A stretch of DNA of 16,093 nt from Verrucomicrobia bacterium UBA3761 (lineage in GTDB: Bacteria; Verrucomicrobiota; Kiritimatiellia; RFP12; UBA1067), in the NCBI GenBank assembly GCA_002371135.1, contig DFGB01000068.1:1-16093 (forward strand), in the 5' to 3' direction. The notes beneath the pieces were generated by a model. That model saw only the letters and a list, made by a program, of their open reading frames with translations. It was not told the origin of the DNA and searched no databases. Shown in pieces: positions 13,201 through 16,093 of this stretch. A program made the translations under genes and the position numbers. How positions within the stretch are numbered: position 1 is the first letter of the stretch; each line of letters opens with the position of its first letter.

Positions 13201-15789
13201 GGCGGAAACCGTAACCGTGCCGCTGATGGCATTGACGCCGTAGAGCGTTGTCGTCCCCGTGCCGGAGATAGTTACATCCGCCGCGCTGATGTTGCCGACG
13301 AGCCTTGTAGCGGAGTCGCCGCCGAGCAGGACGGTGCCAGCCGTCGTCGTCACTTTGCCAGAACCAGAAACCTGTGCATTGATGGAAGTCGCCGTGACGC
13401 TTGTCTGGCCGGGCATATTGCCGGAGGCGGCGTTCATGCGATTTCGGCCATCGATGTTGGTAGCGTTCATCGCGAGCGTTGTCGCGGAGATACTTCCGGT
13501 TACGTTGAGAGCGGCGTCGGCAACGTTGATTGCTTCTACGACTGTTACATCGCCTGTGACGTTGATGGTGCCGGTGCCGTTGACGGTGAGGGAAGCGACG
13601 GAGATAGAATCTACGGAGACGGTCTCGCCCGTCATGTTGAGGACAACGGCGTCGGAAGCGGTCGCGGCGTTGAGGGCCGCCGCGACGGTGGGATATCCCG
13701 TCGAGCCGACGGTTGCCTTGGCCACGGCATAAAGGCCGTAAGTGCCGTCAACGGTCTTGAGCTCGCCAGTAAGCGCCCCTGCAGCTCCTGCAAGAGAAAC
13801 AAGGGTAGAGACCTTGTTGTTCGAGGAATCGACCTTAGCGATAAAGGCGCCGACGGCGGGGGTGGTGGGGAGGCCAGCCGTGATTTTATAGGAATCCTTG
13901 TTGCACGAAAGAACTCCAGTATATTCAGAAACATCGTTGAAAACGAAGTATTCGTTGAAGGTGTTCGTGAAGTTGCCCGAGCCCGTCAGCCTCGAGAATG
14001 TGTAAGTCCTGCCTGTAGAACCACTGTTTATAGTGACAGCACCATCCAACTGCACCTTGGCAGATATCGTATGGTCATCAAACGGCTTGACATGATGGGT
14101 TCCAGTCAGCCCTTTAAGAACGATCGTGGTCTCTGCGTCTGTGCCAAGAAGATACACAGGAACATCCGAAGTGCTGTTATGGCTGCTAATCTCAATGGTG
14201 CCAGGGCCGAAGTAGCCACCAGCGACATTCCAGTTGGTCATATCACCGGGTATAGTAAATTTCTTGCCGCTTGCCACGCGGATGCCGCCAGACACCGTGC
14301 CAGGCGTATAGTCCGTTTCTGATACCGGTGCTGTTTCGTATCCGAACCAAATGGTTTTGTTGGCCATTTTCAGGGAGCCGGTGAAGTCGCTCCATTTGGA
14401 GCTAACAACGATAAGCGCTCCGCCTGAGCCATCGCACTGCAGAATACCGGAACCTTTCAATTCAGAAGTGTGTACATAAGACCAGCCACCATTGAAATTG
14501 AACGAATAGCCGTTGTTCAAGTTGAGAGCATAGGTGTAGCTGTCGTTTTCAAGTTCGATAGCGGGAGTATCTGCCAGCAAGCACTGCTTCTTGGAGAAAT
14601 GCCCCTGAATACCAGAAAAGCGGAGCGTGGAGCCTGCATTACCATATGCGGTGGGATCGAAGTTTGACCAGCCAGTGCGGCCCTTGAGCCAGACTGTGCC
14701 AGTCCAAGCATCCGACGAGAAAGCGCCAGAAGGGAGCGCGTCAATATCGGTTGCGCCGACGGCAACGACAACGCCGCTTCCCTCGACAGCGGTAATGCTT
14801 GAGCCGAGTTTGACGGGCATGCCGCCTGTGACGGTGAGGGTGGTGCCGTCAACCGCGATTGTGGCATCATTAGGGAAAACGAGGTTGGAGGCAGGTTTCG
14901 CGTCGGCCGTGAGATAGACGTTTGCGCCGAGGTTGACGAACATCGGGTCGGAGATGCTGGCCTGCGTCAGCAGCGAGTTGAGAACCGAAATGGACGTGCT
15001 GTTGGAAACCGGGAAAGAACCGGGCATCGCGAAGTTCTGTCGGCCTGCGCTGTCGAGGGGCCAGATGGTATCACTGACGTAGATGGCAACGCTGACGACT
15101 ACGAGGTCGGTCATGGAGCCGAGCGAGCCGGTTGATCCGGAGAGTCCGCCGCCGATCAGAACCTTGTCGTACGTCTGCGTTCCATAGAGTCCGTTGTCGC
15201 CGTTTCCGCCATAGACGATTGTGCCGCCGGACGTTCCGTTGCCGACGTCCTCATACAGGTGGAAGCCGTTCCGGAGAGTGCCGGCGTTGACCTGCGTTGC
15301 AGCGAATGTGCGCGTCGTGTTAGCGTCGGCGACAGAGGAAACCGTGCCGTCGTAAGTCGTGGTGCCCCAGGCGCCGTAGTTGCCGTTGACGCCGCCGGTG
15401 GAGAGTCCGCCGGACTTGAGATAGACGCCTGTGTAGTAGCCGGTGGAGCCGCCGAGGGCTACGAGTACGCGGTCGCTCTCCGCCGTCTCGTTGAGGTTCT
15501 TGACGGTGAAGACGGTGGTGATGTAGTTGTACGTCCTGTCCACCGTGAACTTGATGCCGCCAGAGCCGGAGCTCGAGATTGTCACGGTGCCGTCGTCTTC
15601 GTTGACGGTGTTGCCGTTAGCGTCGAACGTGACGCCGTTTCTTGTCGTGGCGGTGTTGAAGTCGCCGTTCCAGACGGCGAGGGGTGTTGCCGACCAGGCG
15701 GTTGCCGCTGCGGTTGCGGCTAGCATGAATGCGGCGAGGTACGATTTGCCGCGCCAGCGCCGCGTCAGCAGTTTTTGCAGTATTTTCAT
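10237..15789 (-). CDS. Giant secreted protein with autotransporter-like beta-strand and LamG-like modules
   Basis: An 1850-aa protein, complete from ATG to TAA. A signal peptide spans about residues 1-34: basic n-region with RRWRGK at 10-15, core YLAAFMLAATAAATAW, cleavage near SA|TP. A first LamG/concanavalin-like domain covers about 36-250. Long Gly/Thr/Ser/Val-rich beta-strand repeats follow, of beta-helix or autotransporter-passenger type. A second LamG-like unit at about 935-1082 ends EILIYNEDF...AKWG. Two related modules start at W1183 and W1462, sharing GxWxDAxNW, a G-x-x-P turn, VVFPxGxYTVYI and about 80 further residues. The C-terminal 70 residues (GLCYRIVSGNDPSS to EASDTK) look like a separate beta unit. 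There is no beta-barrel, C-terminal TM helix, LPXTG or PEP-CTERM. The RBS GAGGAG lies 7-8 nt upstream. Very few Cys. Likely surface-exposed or released; possible glycan or host contact is inference only. Confidence 0.85.
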   Translation of the reverse strand: MKILQKLLTRRWRGKSYLAAFMLAATAAATAWSATPLAVWNGDFNTATTRNGVTFDANGNTVNEDDGTVTISSSGSGGIKFTVDRTYNYITTVFTVKNLNETAESDRVLVALGGSTGYYTGVYLKSGGLSTGGVNGNYGAWGTTTYDGTVSSVADANTTRTFAATQVNAGTLRNGFHLYEDVGNGTSGGTIVYGGNGDNGLYGTQTYDKVLIGGGLSGSTGSLGSMTDLVVVSVAIYVSDTIWPLDSAGRQNFAMPGSFPVSNSTSISVLNSLLTQASISDPMFVNLGANVYLTADAKPASNLVFPNDATIAVDGTTLTVTGGMPVKLGSSITAVEGSGVVVAVGATDIDALPSGAFSSDAWTGTVWLKGRTGWSNFDPTAYGNAGSTLRFSGIQGHFSKKQCLLADTPAIELENDSYTYALNLNNGYSFNFNGGWSYVHTSELKGSGILQCDGSGGALIVVSSKWSDFTGSLKMANKTIWFGYETAPVSETDYTPGTVSGGIRVASGKKFTIPGDMTNWNVAGGYFGPGTIEISSHNSTSDVPVYLLGTDAETTIVLKGLTGTHHVKPFDDHTISAKVQLDGAVTINSGSTGRTYTFSRLTGSGNFTNTFNEYFVFNDVSEYTGVLSCNKDSYKITAGLPTTPAVGAFIAKVDSSNNKVSTLVSLAGAAGALTGELKTVDGTYGLYAVAKATVGSTGYPTVAAALNAATASDAVVLNMTGETVSVDSISVASLTVNGTGTINVTGDVTVVEAINVADAALNVTGSISATTLAMNATNIDGRNRMNAASGNMPGQTSVTATSINAQVSGSGKVTTTAGTVLLGGDSATRLVGNISAADVTISGTGTTTLYGVNAISGTVTVSAGSTVALGNPYSLGTAVRNYDAANSVITVEDGYVTAVTDLVGGSTTCTPTAASVVTVVENDNSLFGGRKVFLMNTARFQDGAKTTTVHDMTTFLVWKHGGSAATWITPLNDSASSGGNSYQITTGNGSTSYYKFRNGNNNYSDQGFIFSNGATGNTFSSGEQCLTVCGNWMLNTNGDKYMQFGSANSGSAIAEILIYNEDFTHDERAAIEAFLMAKWGIGSVTYAPLGAAAVVMQAGSTLDLGGLTQTVASLDIAGTIQNGTLVVTGNNLRIAPATAVIAATIKVSGYDSSMTAPAGFSFTDNGDGTATLVDNRATATLTWTATENGGNWGDAVNWDLGVAPGSGNAVVFPSGEYTVYIDTATAACAGMAVNGTVEFAQTGKALDVHNVLKLYSAVTGSGIVKLHHVGVENQSGAAIAFSPALVIEAPTANPASDSWFNTAAFEFGGNVTVEAGGRFIVYAAKPTFGAVTVKLGEGAYMGDWADKGFTFNGTTVVGSGTGAYIWAGNGGANSPIEGTGVTFQGKVTINNDYTNSKNYFDTTISATAVSMASGASITMKTENLSIASAPAATTANHEIVVSTDSTAGTTTYADVDNSTSTWKSTVSAGSWKDAANWENGCVPSSYTDVVFPAGTYTVYISDHNWDPWSERDKAKGMTVNGNVTLQKDGGGWNYLSLYGNIGGSGTLKLTWTGIENFTGSEMTIGCNVEVVNVDSHDSYLNQIADNGYRFTGDVTLHGWFQCWENVAFAGTLTIDTASALTIGSDDTLAIANLVVTAGTAAQITGGTSAAITGTVTLQGTDSTLTVPANANVSGATFVCGVNGYKVVGPTENVYSVAVDTNITPGGTSIGYDSKADATAAAAGYTVVLTAAQEEQGLQAGYYKTNVAYDSATGKWVVTAALDESVVGGNLVETAAVDVSTGKVTLGAANLKPGLCYRIVSGNDPSSMKAEDEVEWSDYYNGSNAPTLSAKLPTGSATATMYYSVEASDTK

Positions 15790-15795
15790 TTGTTG

Positions 15796-15845
15796 TCTCC
15801 TCTCTTTTTGTTTCTTAAACTAAGCCTTAAATTCGGCCGCGACAA
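15796..15845 (-). promoter_or_regulatory. Candidate promoter and RBS of the giant gene
   Basis: On the - strand, TTGTCG (15845-15840) and TAGTTT (15822-15817) are spaced by 17 nt, followed by the purine-rich AGAGAGGAGA (15805-15796) and the ATG at 15789-15787. The RBS is convincing; the promoter boxes are only partial matches. The -35 box would lie inside the palindromic element at 15833-15859. Confidence 0.4.
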
Positions 15846-15859
15846 GCGCGGTCCTCCCG
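15833..15859. repeat. GGCCGCG palindromic element, copy B
   Basis: GGCCGCG (15835-15841), loop ACAAG, CGCGGTC (15847-15853): a 7-bp stem with one G-T pair, followed by CCTCCCG. It is the inverted copy of the element at 9966-9993; most differences fall in the loop. It sits 44 nt upstream of the giant gene start, so the two copies flank that gene in opposite orientation. Confidence 0.7.
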
Positions 15860-15865
15860 CGCAAC

Positions 15866-15927
15866 GCAAAAAAACGCAGAGAGCGCATGGGGTTCGAAAC
15901 CCTCTGCGATCTCTGCGTTCTCTGCGG
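15866..15927. repeat. CGCAGAG-family stem-loop repeat, copy 3
   Basis: A short left arm, A-run then ACGCAGAGAGCGCA (15874-15887), faces a right arm TCTGCGATC, TCTGCGTTC, TCTGCGGGA with a 9-nt period (15903-15929). The centre GGGGTTCGAAACCC could pair on itself. It is more degenerate than copies 1 and 2 but has the same arm vocabulary. GGCTTGAAACAA follows at 15958-15969, as also found in copy 1. Confidence 0.65.
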
Positions 15928-15930
15928 GAA

Positions 15931-16093
15931 ATATACCCCCCGGGACGGAGAGATTGCGGCTTGAAACAAGCGCAAACTTCCCGTGGCGGGATGGTTTTCT
16001 TCGTTGTATCTACGGTGCGGGGGAATGTGGATTTCGCCGTGCTTTGAATGGCCGGGACGGCGAAATTGCGAGAATATTTTACCCCCCCCCCCC
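15931..16093. other. Non-coding tail of the window ending in a C12 run
   Basis: No convincing gene is seen. GAGAATATT (16070-16078) resembles the TAGAATATT -10 region of metG. An upstream TTGAAT (16044-16049) is 20 nt away, too far for a standard promoter. The last 12 bases are all C, which may be a contig edge artefact or a real homopolymer. Confidence 0.4.

Noticed and set aside
15888..15903. tRNA T-arm-like GGGGTTCGAAACCC
   Set aside because: No acceptor, D or anticodon stems can be built around it; it is the centre of the degenerate CGCAGAG repeat.

Overview
The window most resembles a GC-rich genome of the Verrucomicrobiota/Kiritimatiellota (PVC) group, perhaps a host-associated anaerobe. 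This is inferred from a giant secreted protein with beta-strand and LamG-like modules, a PEGA-repeat protein next to an FHA protein, an O2-independent-hydroxylase-type U32 protein, and dense short-period intergenic repeats. No rRNA, tRNA, CRISPR array or transposase gene was found.

Layout. Bases 1-135 hold a heptamer array and a good sigma70-type promoter for metG. The + strand then carries metG and a TadC-like type II secretion F-domain gene. A 249-bp gap (3107-3355) contains three different repeat types. Six genes follow with almost no spacing (3356-9963): an FHA-TM-helical-repeat protein, a five-repeat PEGA protein, a TlyA-type rRNA methyltransferase, a degenerate ModF-like tandem ABC ATPase, a U32-family [4Fe-4S] protein, and a PHP-family histidinol-phosphatase-like protein. 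Junctions of 4-nt overlap, 1-nt gap, 1-nt overlap, 4-nt overlap and 1-nt gap indicate translational coupling. From 9964 to 10111 lies a row of four GC hairpins. The last is a terminator for the convergent 1850-codon secreted-protein gene on the - strand (10237-15789). The window ends with two further repeat elements and a C12 run.

How the genes may work together. FHA plus PEGA suggests a phosphopeptide-reading envelope module, and the neighbouring TadC-like membrane protein could belong with it. TlyA, the U32 protein and metG all act on RNA or translation, so the cluster mixes envelope and translation genes. The giant protein is a separate unit, probably exported.

Most unusual points. (1) A CGCAGAG stem-loop repeat, otherwise found here between genes, sits in frame inside the linker of the ABC ATPase. 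(2) That ATPase has lost Walker A from its first half and the signature motif from its second half, leaving one plausible composite ATP site. (3) Heptamer arrays and palindromic elements fill the gaps, and an inverted pair of one palindrome flanks the giant gene.
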